A stretch of DNA of 64,000 bases from Sepioteuthis lessoniana. Its lineage: Eukaryota; Mollusca; Cephalopoda; Myopsida; Loliginidae. Below are positions 20,881-30,925 of this stretch, in pieces (the stretch's first letter is position 1; each line of letters begins with the position of its first letter). Made by a program: the position numbers and the translations under genes. The stretch lies in NCBI GenBank assembly GCA_963585895.1, contig OY757904.1, positions 157,799,076 to 157,863,075 on the forward strand. The letters are read 5' to 3'. The notes under the pieces are model-generated. The model saw only the letters and a program-made list of their open reading frames with translations, was not told where the DNA came from and made no database searches.

Positions 20881-21939
20881 AATTTCTTCAAAACTCTTTG
20901 ATGTCTTTTATTGTCTAACAGAATGCTTACCTTTTTTAACCACCCCATTTCATTTATATTTGCATCAAATTTTAGACTCAGCTACTCGAAACAACCAACG
21001 TCTTTCGTCACACTCCACTGTGGATTGCCTTCTTGAATGAGCTTTATGATGCTTTCCATTGTTTCAGTTCACAATTCCTTTGTCCTTTGTTAGACCTACT
21101 TTTGTTTTCAATATTATTATACCAAACTGCTTTTTGAGATCTTTTAACAGTAGACCGATTTGTATATCAGGATTTTTGCAGTTTATTTTAGGGGTGTAAA
21201 TTACTAGATCCCTTCTTAGTTATTTCCTAAACATTGGGTCATTCCATGATATTTTCCTCTGCATGGCTTGGAAAAAAATTATTCCATTAATTTAGATCAT
21301 TTAATTTAGTTTTTTTAATGAATGTTTTATTAAACCAGAATGTTCAGTTATGGAATAATAAGTGCTTTGCATCTTATCTATCATTTGTTTATTTACTGCT
21401 AAATAAAAAAAAAAACAAAGTAAACTTCCTACACGTGAGCTAATTCCATAATTTTTTCCAGGGATAGTACTTCTTTAATGTTAATAGTGTGATTGGCATA
21501 CACTACTCTTTCTGAGATGTTTGTGGATGTCTCCTCACATTCGCAAGAATTATGAGGAATTTCAATATGTGATAAATGTACGCATTCATCCGGCTATTTA
21601 AACCCGTTTAGACTTCCGTTTTCTCGGGTTCTGACATTAATTTCTTCTTTATTCTATGAGGGTGATCACGTGACGTAACGGTAATCATCACTTTTACCGG
21701 AATCAGCAGAAGAAGTTCGATTATGGCTAATGTTGTTTATATTCACTTAGCGCTAATTCGTTCACGAAAGGTTTAAATTCATTTTCTCAGTACTTTTGTT
21801 TATCTGTGATTAGAAATCTTCCTGGTTATTGATTTTTGGTTGTTTTTTATTGACTTAAAATATACGTGCATATGTCACCTTTTACAAAGTTACCCTAAAT
21901 CTGGCTCAATAACTGCAATCATCTGGCCAAATCAGGAGG
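20881..21939. other. Unassigned AT-rich sequence
   Basis: About 1 kb with only short frames and no recognised repeat. A ctcgggttctgac-type segment near 21620 and acgtgacgtaacgg near 21668 are unremarkable. Confidence 0.45.
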
Positions 21940-22300
21940 GAACCTGTTGTGCAATGGCAAAAGTAGTGAACTGCGGCGTCGAAGTAAGCGAGTTCGAGAT
22001 CCAGTCGTGCTATAACTTTCACTTTCAGATTAACACCCATGGGGAAAAAGGTATGAACTCCCTTATTCTGCTACCCATGGGTTAAATGTACAGGATGACC
22101 AAAAAAAAACCAGAACCCATAAACTTTTTTCTTACTTCTACAAAAATAAAGCAAAATAATTCTAATTCTGTTTTTTTTTTGTTTTTTGTTTTTTGTTTTG
22201 TTTTTTTGTTTTTTGGGGGGTCGGGGGCACCCTGTATCACTGCTGTTATTCTACATGGATGGCTTTTGTTGGGATGCTGGCAAAAGAAAGACACGGGGAA
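21940..22300 (+). mobile_element. SINE family C, interrupted by a small element
   Basis: Head ctgttgtgcaatggcaaaag, then agtaagcgagttcgagatcc (box B), and the body to the ctacccatgggttaaatg block at 22087. It resumes at 22238 with tcactgctgttattctacat, exactly where other family C copies continue. The intervening 22088-22237 is therefore an insertion. Confidence 0.65.
22088..22237. mobile_element. ~148-bp MITE-like insertion in SINE C
   Basis: Starts tacaggatgaccaaaaaaaa and ends gggggcaccctgta. The ends are imperfect inverted repeats with TA at both edges. Removing it restores the SINE C body. It has no coding capacity and includes a long T/G tract. Superfamily uncertain; TA edges fit Tc1/mariner-type insertion. 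Confidence 0.6.
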
Positions 22301-22394
22301 CACAAAAAGGTTGATAGAAAAACATATATGTTCAACTAACAGAAACAAGGTACAAGTGAACCGGGTTAGACTGTAGTTAGTTTATAAGAAGCTG

Positions 22395-22620
22395 AGAGTC
22401 TAGTCGGGTAGCGATTATCGTCCACTACACAAGTGGTATTACACGTGATTGTGTCACGTGGGTCTGGTTCGACTCTGGTGAACTCCGGTCAACGTTCCGT
22501 TGACGTGTATTTATGAAGGAGGGTGAGTCCAATATGTAGGAAATACAACAGCTTTGATACTAAATAACCCACGAATGTTGATATGCCGTTAACCAAAATA
22601 AAAGAAACAAACCTGGCTCA
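22395..22620 (+). mobile_element. SINE family C, diverged
   Basis: A tRNA-like segment with ggttcgactctggtgaactc near 22467 is followed by the family tail actaaataacccacgaatgt, tgatatgccgttaacc and aaagaaacaaac. The middle is poorly conserved. Confidence 0.55.
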
Positions 22621-22814
22621 GTTATTAAAACACTGATTACTCAAAAGATATCACGAAATTGGAATACGACCGCTTGAGGCAGAGCATCTGAAACATCTGT
22701 ATCAAACAAATATGAATCTCTATTTAAACCATTGTATGTGGACAAACCTATTACTGCCTTCTTTTCTGTGTATAAATATATCCTTACAATATAATACGTT
22801 GATGGGATTTTTTA

Positions 22815-23007
22815 AATTCGTTAAAAATGTTCTAAGCCTCATCCAGATTTCTTGTTCACCACTCACGTTTGGATGAGCTTCAAATGGACAAAAATTAAGA
22901 CAGAAATCTGAATTAGTTTTATTGAAGTGATATTGTGTTGCCAGAACAAAAATGCTCTCCTGTCTCTTCTTTCCGGTTGAGGCTTAAAACTTGTTAATCG
23001 ACCCTCG
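22815..23007. mobile_element. MITE with mariner-type ends, copy 1
   Basis: Left end cgttaaaaatgttctaagcc. Right end ttgaggcttaaaacttgtta then atcgaccctcg, next to TA. It shares both ends and the gaaatctgaattagttttat block with 29828-29982, and has ~40 bp of extra middle. No transposase. The left border is uncertain. Confidence 0.65.
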
Positions 23008-23584
23008 TATACGCATGTCTCCACATGTGTGTGCTTGAAAAAATATATATATATATATATATTGATGCATCAGTGCATGAATGTCAGCAAGTGTGCATAT
23101 AATTGCAATCTCTTTTGTGCATCTATTGTAACACAAAACACATGTGACTGTTATTTTGAATAACTCCGCCTTCTGGGACAGCATTCGTGTAAAATCTCTG
23201 CATTCGTACGTATCACTTGTTTTTCAGCATTTCCATATTGACCGCAACATTCAGGTTAGTGGAGCAAATTAAGACATAAATGTTTGGGGGTCTACTGGGT
23301 AGAGAGGTGGGGTTATATGAACATGTTTGGACGAGCCGGGTGCTAGGCTATCTTGGGAGAACGTCCTATTAAAGTAAATAACTCACCATTACCAACGCTG
23401 CCGCCATTTTGTTGTACAATACAATGGCAGACCAGACTTTGTTTCGTCAGTGAGTCAAGTGTTAGGGAAACAATTAACAAGAAAACAACTTACAATAAAT
23501 TCTAACCATAAAATGTAGCAATAAAATAACATCAAATAAGACATTGTCAAATTTAGACTTTTTGTCAACATACTTTATACTTAG
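23008..23584. other. Unassigned sequence with a short TA run
   Basis: (TA)n at 23043-23062. The rest shows no gene or repeat I recognise. Confidence 0.5.
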
Positions 23585-23671
23585 GCAGCTGGATTAGAGT
23601 AATGGTTAACAAGCTTGGCTCAGTCGACCATTAGTGGTTGTAGTGAGTTCAATCTACTTTCTACATTATTC
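23585..23671 (+). mobile_element. tRNA-like SINE head fragment
   Basis: gattagagtaatggttaaca then tagtgagttcaatctac give box A-like and box B-like words at about tRNA spacing. A similar head lies at 24250-24340 and, inverted, at 38600-38715. Confidence 0.45.
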
Positions 23672-23940
23672 GATGGAAAGTGCGCTTAGCGTAACAGTTA
23701 TCTGAGTACGAAATGAAATCGGTGACCCGAGTTCAAATCCTAAACGAAGCTGTAAGCGTTTCACTTTGTGCTAATGACCTAGGGAACGGCAAAAATCCAT
23801 TTATTCTTTTCATTCCAACCAGCTAAGGGTAAATAGTATAGCAGACTTCGTTGTTTAGACTTGATGCGGCAACCGTCCTAGGAGAAAGAAAACTCTAAAT
23901 TCAAATCGGTTATACTTCACTTTTAAAAGTGTGCGTGCTG
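23672..23940 (+). mobile_element. SINE family A, cluster copy 1
   Basis: Head cgcttagcgtaacagttatc, box B cccgagttcaaatcctaaac, then aagggtaaatagtatagcag, gagaaagaaaactctaaatt and acttcacttttaaaa. It is the first of four same-strand A copies ending at 25085. Confidence 0.7.
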
Positions 23941-24236
23941 AAGTCGTTTTTCTGGAGGTGACAATCAAAGTTCAAGCCCTAGAAGAAGGTGTTTGCATTT
24001 CACTTCGCACTAATGCTTTTAAGAAAGGTATGCATCAATATGTTTTCATTCCAGCCATCTGTAAATAGTTGGATAAACTGGGCACTTCAGCTTTGATACG
24101 GTAGCCAACCTAGAAAAAGGAAAACCCTGAATTCAAACCAGTTTTACTCCAGTTAAAAATTGACCTTGTGTCATATTTTCCTGTGGCAAAATGTTCGGGC
24201 AAATGCATTCATTATTCTGTGGTATAGTGAGATCGA
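23941..24236 (+). mobile_element. SINE family A, cluster copy 2
   Basis: Head partly lost. Box B region aaagttcaagccctagaaga, then tgtttgcatttcacttcgca, aaggtatgcatcaatatg, aagcgaattc-type block, and ccagttaaaaattgaccttg. It directly abuts copy 1. Confidence 0.65.
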
Positions 24237-24249
24237 TTTCAATCTGAAG

Positions 24250-24340
24250 AGATTGATTTTGGCGCCTGATGTAGAGTAATGGTTAGCAAGTAAGTCTCAG
24301 TTGAGTATTCTCTCGTGAAGTGAGTTCTTGCTCATATCCA
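24250..24340 (+). mobile_element. tRNA-like SINE head fragment
   Basis: atgtagagtaatggttagca, then agtctcagttgag and gtgaagtgagttcttgc. The pattern is the same as at 23585. It sits between SINE A copies 2 and 3. Confidence 0.4.
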
Positions 24341-24384
24341 TGACAATAGAACACTCAGTGATAATCAAACTTTTTATATTGTTT

Positions 24385-24632
24385 GGTGGGGTCTGTGATA
24401 TAACGTTTATTTCAAAGGAGCTAAGTACAATTTTTGAACGAAGCTGTTTGCCTTTCATTTTGCGCTTATACCCTTAAGTAAAACATTAATTCATTTCTTT
24501 TCACCCCAGTCAACTATGGGTAAATAGTAGGGTAGACTGTGTTCTTTAGACTTGGTATGTCAAACTGTTTAGGAGAAGGAAAACTTTGAATGCAAACCAG
24601 CTGTACTCTACTATAAAATGTGTTTATGGTGA
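24385..24632 (+). mobile_element. SINE family A, cluster copy 3
   Basis: Degenerate head gtctgtgatataacgtttat, then gaagctgtttgcctttcatt, caactatgggtaaatagtag, ggagaaggaaaactttgaat, and a truncated 3' end. Confidence 0.65.
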
Positions 24633-24639
24633 GGCGATT

Positions 24640-24839
24640 ATCTTATTTTATTTATTCCCCGTCCCACCACCGGACAAGTACGACACAAGGCCTTTTTTAA
24701 AGTGGGTCTGGACGCAGGACTGCAGCCCACACGCGTGCGGCAAAATCCAAAAATACTTTCGGTCTCGTTGGCACCCTCCAAAGGGGGCGCCCCAGACGCC
24801 AGGAAACAAACAACAAACAATGAACCGATAATAGTCGCA
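24640..24839. other. GC-richer unassigned segment in the SINE cluster
   Basis: ccaccggacaagtacgacac and aggccttttttaaagtgggt resemble an inverted SINE A 3' part. The rest (cacacgcgtgcggc, aagggggcgccccagacgc) is more GC-rich than the surroundings and not recognised. Confidence 0.4.
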
Positions 24840-25086
24840 AGAAATAAACGGGAAGACATGAATTCAAATCCGGGATGAGGCTGTTTGCATTAATGTCATT
24901 AGGAAAGGTAACAGCCCATCTCTTCTCCGCCTAGTTACGAGTAAATAATCGGGCAGAATGAGCTCTTTAGTCTTGGTAAGGCAACCCGTCTTGGAAAAGA
25001 AAAACTGTATTCAAACCAGCTGTATTCGGCTTTAAAATTGACCTTGTGTCACATCCTGTCAAGGCGAAGGAGTTTGGATAAATACA
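24840..25086 (+). mobile_element. SINE family A, cluster copy 4
   Basis: Box B region gacatgaattcaaatccggg, then gaggctgtttgcatt, agttacgagtaaataatcgg, tggtaaggcaacccgtcttg and ctttaaaattgaccttgtgt. Its head is missing. Confidence 0.65.
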
Positions 25087-25720
25087 AACGCTATAAATTG
25101 GTCTGCGTGATGAAGTAACTAACAATTTAGCAATAAGTTCTCAAATTTTACTTACTTAGCTTCGCTTAGACTGAATTAATCTCACAGTTTTAGAGCAAAA
25201 TATAATTAACTGTATTAATGAATTTATGTAGAAAGCTTATTAATCCCCCTATTTTACCAGATACTCTATTGATGGTAATTTTGATATAAACTTGACATTA
25301 ACTTCTATTTTACAACTTACATATTTTGGACTATCATCAGTAGGTGTATGTTTTGTGAACGCAGGTGTTACTCGAGGACAGCTTTATCATTGTGTATTTT
25401 TCAAAACAGTCAATCATTTACCCACGTGTTGCGCTCAATGATAGACTAAACTGAGTTGTAAGGACAAAGATGTCAGCGACATTTGTTTGGTTTTCTTGGT
25501 GAACCTGAAATATTTCACCATTCGAACAAGAATGTCATATCAACTAGGACCTTAAAGTCAAAGTCAAAGCTGCCCTTTTTTTAAGTGATAGCTGGCAGGT
25601 GGTCTATGGACAGATTATATAATGGAATGGTGTTGACAATTATCAGGTATACATTGGTACGGGTGTGTTAGTAGAAGTCAGTTTGTATGGGAATATATTC
25701 CTATATATATCTATATGTGT
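25087..25720. other. Unassigned AT-rich sequence
   Basis: No gene or repeat recognised. Confidence 0.5.
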
Positions 25721-25761
25721 TTGTGTGTATGTGTGTGTGTGTAAACAAGTAATATGATTTA

Positions 25762-25812
<51 letters not shown>
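25721..25812. repeat. (TG)n and (CA)n microsatellites
   Basis: A short TG run at 25723-25742, then about 25 CA units at 25763-25812. The two are complementary and could pair. Confidence 0.9.
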
Positions 25813-25814
<2 letters not shown>

Positions 25815-25904
25815 GTATATATACGAACATATACGTGTAAATATTAAACTGAACATTGCTCAGTGTGCCATTTTGAATCAACTGGATTCACCTAGATATT
25901 TAGT

Positions 25905-26350
25905 ATATCAAGAATATAACAATTCCTTTTAAATATACTTATTTGAGTATTACAGTTATAAGCATGCTCGCAAGAGTATAACAATGTATTATGAATATAC
26001 TAACAAGAGTATTACAGTTTTACGTATACGAACAAAAGTATTTTAATTCATTATGAATATACTAACAAGAGTATTACAGTTTTACGTATACGAACAAGAG
26101 TATTACAATTTATTATGAATATACTTCCTTGCTTAACACTTAGCATTATAAGGTACGGATCAAGGGTAAAATGGAGCAATCCAGGGAATGGAGTAGCGCC
26201 CTCCCCTACACCTTGGAGTAGTAGCTATCGAAAAGGGAGCCTTCGGGTCACCCTTGACTATGGTCGCCAACTTACTTATTATGAATATACTAACAAGAGT
26301 ATTACAGTTTTACGTATACAAACAAGAGTATCACAATGTTATTATGAACA
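25905..26350. repeat. ~62-bp tandem repeat, split by a SINE
   Basis: Units containing atgaatatactaacaagagt and tattacagttttacgtatac recur with spacings of 62 and 61 bp (25991, 26053, 26114) and again after the SINE (26281). A more degenerate unit is visible from about 25905. Without the SINE the array has about five units. Confidence 0.8.
26126..26276 (+). mobile_element. SINE family D, 5'-truncated, with target-site duplication
   Basis: aacacttagcattataaggt, tggagcaatccagggaatgg, tagtagctatcgaaaaggga and gccttcgggtcacccttgac match other D copies. The 15-bp word tattatgaatatact flanks it (26111-26125 and 26277-26291). Because that word is also part of the host tandem repeat, the duplication is likely but not certain. 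Confidence 0.7.
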
Positions 26351-26556
26351 AAAGCATTTCAATCATTTGTAATCTCAGTAAAATCGGTTGTTTTTATTTC
26401 TTGTTTTATTCTTCCACCTCTAATGGATAAAATCTTTGGAAATTGAAGTGTAAAATGTGGTGAGAATAACAAGAAATGAAGATAAACAAGATTAAATCTA
26501 CACTGACAAAGATGCCATCATTTCGTAAACCAAAGATTAGTTTACTCTTACTTTTG

Positions 26557-27176
26557 GTGCATTCTAAGTACTGCATTTTGGTGCATTCTAAGTGCTGCAT
26601 TTTGGTGCATTCTAAGTGCTGCATTTTGGTGCATTCTAAGTGCTGTATTTTGGTGCATTCTAAGTGCTGCATTTTGGTACATTTTAAGTACTGCATTTTG
26701 GTGCATTCTAAGTGCTGCATTTTGGTACATTCTAAGCGATGCATTTTGGTGCATTCTAAATGCTGCAATTTGGTGCATTTTAAGTGCTGCATTTTGGTGC
26801 ATTCTAAGTGCTGTATTTTGGTGCATTCTAAGTGCTGTATTTTGGTACATTTTAAGTACTGCATTTTGGTGCATTCTAAGTGCTGCATTTTGGTACATTC
26901 TAAGCGATGCATTTTGGTGCATTCTAAATGCTGCAATTTGGTGCATTCTAAGTGCTGCATTTTGGTGCATTCTAAGTGCTGTATTTTGGTGCATTCTAAG
27001 TGCTGTATTTTGGTACATTTTAAGTACTGCATTTTGGTGCATTCTAAGTGCTGCATTTTGGTACATTCTAAGCGATGCATTTTGGTGCATTCTAAATGCT
27101 GCAATTTGGTGCATTCTAAGTGCTGCATTTTGGTGCATTTTAAGTGCTGCATCTTGGTGCATTCTAAGTGCTGCAT
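26557..27176. repeat. 24-bp minisatellite, 26 units, with a 168-bp higher-order period
   Basis: The unit can be read at 26581-26604. Variants recur every seven units: the gtacattttaagtactgca form begins at 26677, 26845 and 27013, exactly 168 bp apart, followed each time by a gtacattctaagcgatgca form two units later. Since 24 is divisible by three and the unit lacks stops in several frames, frames of 218-256 codons run along both strands (CILVHSKC on plus, MQHLECTK on minus). I treat these as artefacts. Confidence 0.95.
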
Positions 27177-27754
27177 TGATGAAAGTGTTTAGTGTTGAGA
27201 ACAAGAAGACTCAGAATTTGGGTTTCGCCTTTACATAATGGTTGATAAGGTTCATTATTTCACTACTTTACTTAAACTGATACTTTGTGGCATGATAAAA
27301 GTGCTGCTACTGTTTCTTGGAAAGAAGAAACTCAGGTTTAGAATTAAATAAAAATAGAGAATTTGTTTTAGTTTAAGGGATTCTTAATTAAGAGATTTAT
27401 CTATCTAAACTTTTTGTTTTTTGTCTGGATTGTTAGTCCTAACTAAACAATAATGCTACGTAATTATTTTACATTTCTTCTTCGAAGAACGGCAACTAAA
27501 TCAAAGTTATAATGTTTAATCAATATAGAATATATATTTTAATAAAACAAATAAAAGTTTTCTTTTTTTTCTTTCTTTTTCTCTTTTTCTTTTTTTTTAT
27601 TCTTTGGAATTTGAATTTGATTGAGGCTAGTTATATCTTGCAGCAACATGGATTCTCGATTATTGTTGTTTACTGTTTGGTACCCCGTACTCAGTAAACC
27701 TCCCTGTCTAGTTTCCTATTAGTAGCAATGTTTTCTCGTGTTAAAATATTCCCC
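27177..27754. other. Unassigned AT-rich sequence with a T/C tract
   Basis: A (T/C)-rich tract lies at 27558-27602. No gene or repeat recognised. Confidence 0.5.
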
Positions 27755-28000
27755 CTGAGTATGATAAGTACAACACCTCCACCACGGGCATGATTTGACA
27801 CAAGGCCATTTTAAATGGAATAAAGTGGGTTTGAATTTTGTCTTCCATAACTGGTTGCCAAACCAAGACTAAAGAACTCTATCTACCCTACAATTTACTC
27901 ACAGATGGAGCATTACTTAAGAGCATTTGAGTGAAATGAATCACAAACAGCCTCATCCATGCTTTGAACTCGAATTGTCAATTCCATTTCCACTTTGGTA
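27755..28000 (-). mobile_element. SINE family A
   Basis: Complement of the A body: catgatttgacacaaggcca, aaccaagactaaagaactct, caatttactcacagatgga, and aacagcctcatccatgcttt with gaactcgaattgtc (box B region complement). The head end is near 27995. Confidence 0.65.
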
Positions 28001-28004
28001 TGAT

Positions 28005-28110
28005 AAGTTTATGAAAGGAGTAACGCCCTCTCCTACACCACGGTGTAGTAGCTATTGAAAAGGAAGCCTTCTGTTCGCCCTCGACCATAGTCACCAACTT
28101 TACTTAACTT
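28005..28110 (+). mobile_element. SINE family D, 3' fragment
   Basis: aaaggagtaacgccctctcc, cacggtgtagtagctattga, ggaagccttctgttcgccc and catagtcaccaactttactt. Only the 3' half of the element remains. Confidence 0.7.
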
Positions 28111-28384
28111 ACTTAATGTAGTTCTATATCAATCTATTTGGTCGTCCGTCGGAGATGGACAAAGAAACCATGCCCATTTTTTAAAACAGATTCGTTTAAA
28201 GTAGTTTTCATTAGAGTAAAGTTTTCCACTTAAGATTTTCTTTATCATATATTTTTGCTTCTTTGTTTCGATCGTTTAAGTTTTAATTTTCGGTCAGGTA
28301 CATAGATTAGAGAACATCTTTCACTCTAAAATTCCCAATGAAAAAGATTCAGGGTTCTTTTCATCATATTTTTACTCATAAGAG
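28111..28384. other. Unassigned sequence
   Basis: Nothing recognised. It ends in tttttactcataagagttttt, which may already be the 3' end of the following LINE fragment. Confidence 0.45.
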
Positions 28385-29150
28385 TTTTTCCCACCAGCAT
28401 TAGCTGATGGTCTTTCACTGGAGTTTGAGTGACAGCAAATCAACTCAAGTCTCCCGGACTCTTCTCAGTATTCTTGCCGTTCTCAATAAATAATGCTGTA
28501 GTTTGGATGGTCTCCACTCGTCCACAAACTCCCAAGTCCTCCAGTCTCTTTAATAATCCTTTTGTTACCGTACCAAAAGCACCAATCACAATTGGTATAA
28601 TTGTCACCTTCATGTTCCATAGTGTTTTCAATTCCCTGGCAAGGTCAAGGTACTTATCCTTCTTTTCATATTCTTTCAGTTTTATTTTGTGGTCAGCCGG
28701 AACAGCAAAGTCGACATTTTTTGCAAATTCTTTTTTTTTTCTTTTTTGTTTATTATTTTGGCCGAGATTAGGTGATCCGTCTGTACGTCAGTCTCATAGG
28801 AGTTTATGTGTGTCATTTTCCAGGACAGATGCTGGGTTGTGCATGTACCATTTGTTCGTGTAGTCAAATTTCAATTCCTTGCACATCCCCACCCCAGTGG
28901 ATCACCTTGCCCCCCCCAATCGTGTCTAGTCTTATACTCCTTCTGCGCTAATTTGCTGCATTCCCTTATTATATAATTGATGGTTTCATCTCTGTTACCG
29001 CATAGCCTACATTTGCTATTTTGTTGCGTCTTATCTATTCTCGTTTTGATATGATTGGTTCTTATGGGGTTGTTTTGTGCTGCTATTTGGAGAGATTCTG
29101 TTTCTCTCTTAAAGTTTCCTTTTCTTAGCATTATTATTATCATCATTATT
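28370..29150 (-). mobile_element. LINE-2-family (own label) C-terminal fragment, tandem copy 1
   Basis: Minus-strand frames give, in order: RKGNLKRETESLQIAAQNN; a zinc-knuckle-like CRLCGNRDETINYIIREC in which the expected His is Tyr; HDWGGQ; then, after frameshifts, VTIIPIVIGAFGTVTKGL and VETIQTTALF, ending at a stop near 28440. The CX2CX8HX4C spacing and position resemble the C-terminal knuckle of LINEs with a restriction-like endonuclease. That class assignment is inference. Broken by frameshifts and not functional. Confidence 0.7.
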
Positions 29151-29154
29151 ATTA

Positions 29155-29770
29155 TTATTTTCTTCCTTTGAGGGTTTTTTTACAACAGCTTTAGGTGATG
29201 GCCTTCTACTGGTGTTTGAGAGACAGCATATCTCCTTAAGTTTCTAGGACTCTTCTCAGTATTCTGTCCGATCTTGATGATGCTGTTGTTTGGATAGTAT
29301 CTACTCGTCCTCTTATTTCCAATTCCTCCAGTCCTTTTACCAATCCTTTGGTGACTATACCGAGCGTACCGATTACAAGTGGTATCACCGTCACTTCCAT
29401 ATTCCATAGTTTTTTTTCATTTCTCTTGCGATGTCTCTCTTTTCCATTTCTTTCAATTTTACACTGTGGTCTGCCGAGACGGCAATGTCCACTATTCGGC
29501 GGGTTCTCTTTTTGTTGTTGCTGTTGTTGTTGTTGACTATCGATAAGTCTGGTCATCTGGCCAAGATTAGTTGATCCGTTTGTATCTCAAAATCGTAGAG
29601 AATTTTATGCTTCTCATTTTACAGAATGGGTTCTGGGTTGTGCATATACCATTTCTTCGTAGTGTCAAATTTCAATTTCTCGCACAATTCCCTGTGGATC
29701 ACCCTCCCCACCCAGTTGTGTCTAGTCTTATACTCTTTTGGTGCTAATTCGCTACATTCGCTTTCAGCAA
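29155..29770 (-). mobile_element. LINE-2-family C-terminal fragment, tandem copy 2
   Basis: Same family and strand as the neighbour, truncated just upstream of the HNWVGR-type region. Readable blocks are VTVIPLVIGTLGIVTKGL and VDTIQTTASS, ending in LRRVLET. A (CAA)n run encodes a poly-Q insert (about 29510-29535). Its 3' tail is an (AAT)n-like run (29128-29160 on plus: attattatt) that joins directly to the 5' cut of copy 1. Confidence 0.7.
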
Positions 29771-29827
29771 AAGATTTTTTTTAAATCAACTCAAACAAAA
29801 ATCTAAACCGCAAAATCTACAAGAATA

Positions 29828-29982
29828 CAAGGGTCGGTCAAAAAGTTCTAAGCCTCACCAAGATTTTCAATTTGTTGCATACCTCTCACCTTTATATGGG
29901 CCTGCACAGAAATTAGGACAGAAATTTGAATTAGTTTTTCTAGTTTTATAAGTTGAGGCTTAGAACTTTTTAACGACCCTCG
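29828..29982. mobile_element. 155-bp MITE with mariner-type ends, copy 2
   Basis: caagggtcggtcaaaaagtt then ctaagcctca at the left, and tgaggcttagaactttttaa then cgaccctcg at the right. The arms pair over ~28 bp, and TA lies on both sides (29826-29827, 29983-29984). No ORF. It is related to 22815-23007. Confidence 0.8.
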
Positions 29983-30116
29983 TATATAACATACTGGTCA
30001 ATAATATACAAACTGTTGAACTTTTAGAAAAACCCTTTCCATTTTGAGAAAAGATCCCTATATTTAAGGCTTTCATAAAATATGTTCGTACAAAATGTGA
30101 GAATGTTTACGTCAAA

Positions 30117-30325
30117 TATTAGTTGAAAATGGACGCAGCTATTTGCATTTCACATAAAACTTTGGAAAGGTATGAATCCAATTATTCACCTTCCAGCAAA
30201 CAGTAAATAATAGTACAGACTGGGTTTTTTAATTTTGATATAGCAACTGATCTAGGAGAAGGAAAACATCCGTTTAAAAATGACCTTGTGTCGCATCCCA
30301 CTCGTACGGTGGAGACAAGTCAATA
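30117..30325 (+). mobile_element. SINE family A, head truncated
   Basis: agctatttgcatttcacata, tttggaaaggtatgaatcca, aaacagtaaataatagtaca, ctaggagaaggaaaac and aaaaatgaccttgtgtcgca. It lacks box A and box B. Confidence 0.65.
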
Positions 30326-30925
30326 TGAAAATCATTTCTCACCTTATTCTTATCAACAATTAATGACTCTCCCATTTTCTATGTTATTCTACTAAAATCT
30401 ATTCACTTATATCAGGATTTGTAGAAATTATGCCAGGAGACGATACATCCATAAATCACAGAATTAAATGACTGAAATCTTCTTATGGTCCTTTTCTATG
30501 ATTGTTAAGTATTCTTCACTACCAAAACAAACTGCACATGCGCGAGGATGTAAACATTGTTACCAAAAAATAAAAAAGACAAATTAAAACTTTTTAAAAT
30601 TACTGATTGTTGTTCAATTCTTAATTCTATTTTGCAAATCAATAAGATTTTGATCAATCTATTTTTGATTATAATCGTCTTTTTTTTCTTTACCTTTTTT
30701 TTAACAATCAGATAATTGCCTTTGGTGTTGTGATCATTATCAGAATTTTATCATACTCAAAATTACAAGGGATGATGACGCCAAAGAAAACAGATTTCGG
30801 AATCGATTACTTTGTTTATACAAGAAGTATGAATGTATAATATAAAACCCAAAATTTTTACGTTTCACATTAATTTACAATGCTTATTGGAAGAAAACAC
30901 TCCAACATTCTATCCTATAATATTA
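30326..30925. other. Unassigned AT-rich sequence
   Basis: No gene or repeat recognised. Confidence 0.5.

Noticed and set aside
26406..27204. 256-, 238- and 218-codon frames as a repeat protein gene
   Set aside because: All three overlap the 24-bp minisatellite. Openness on both strands follows from a stop-free unit divisible by three.
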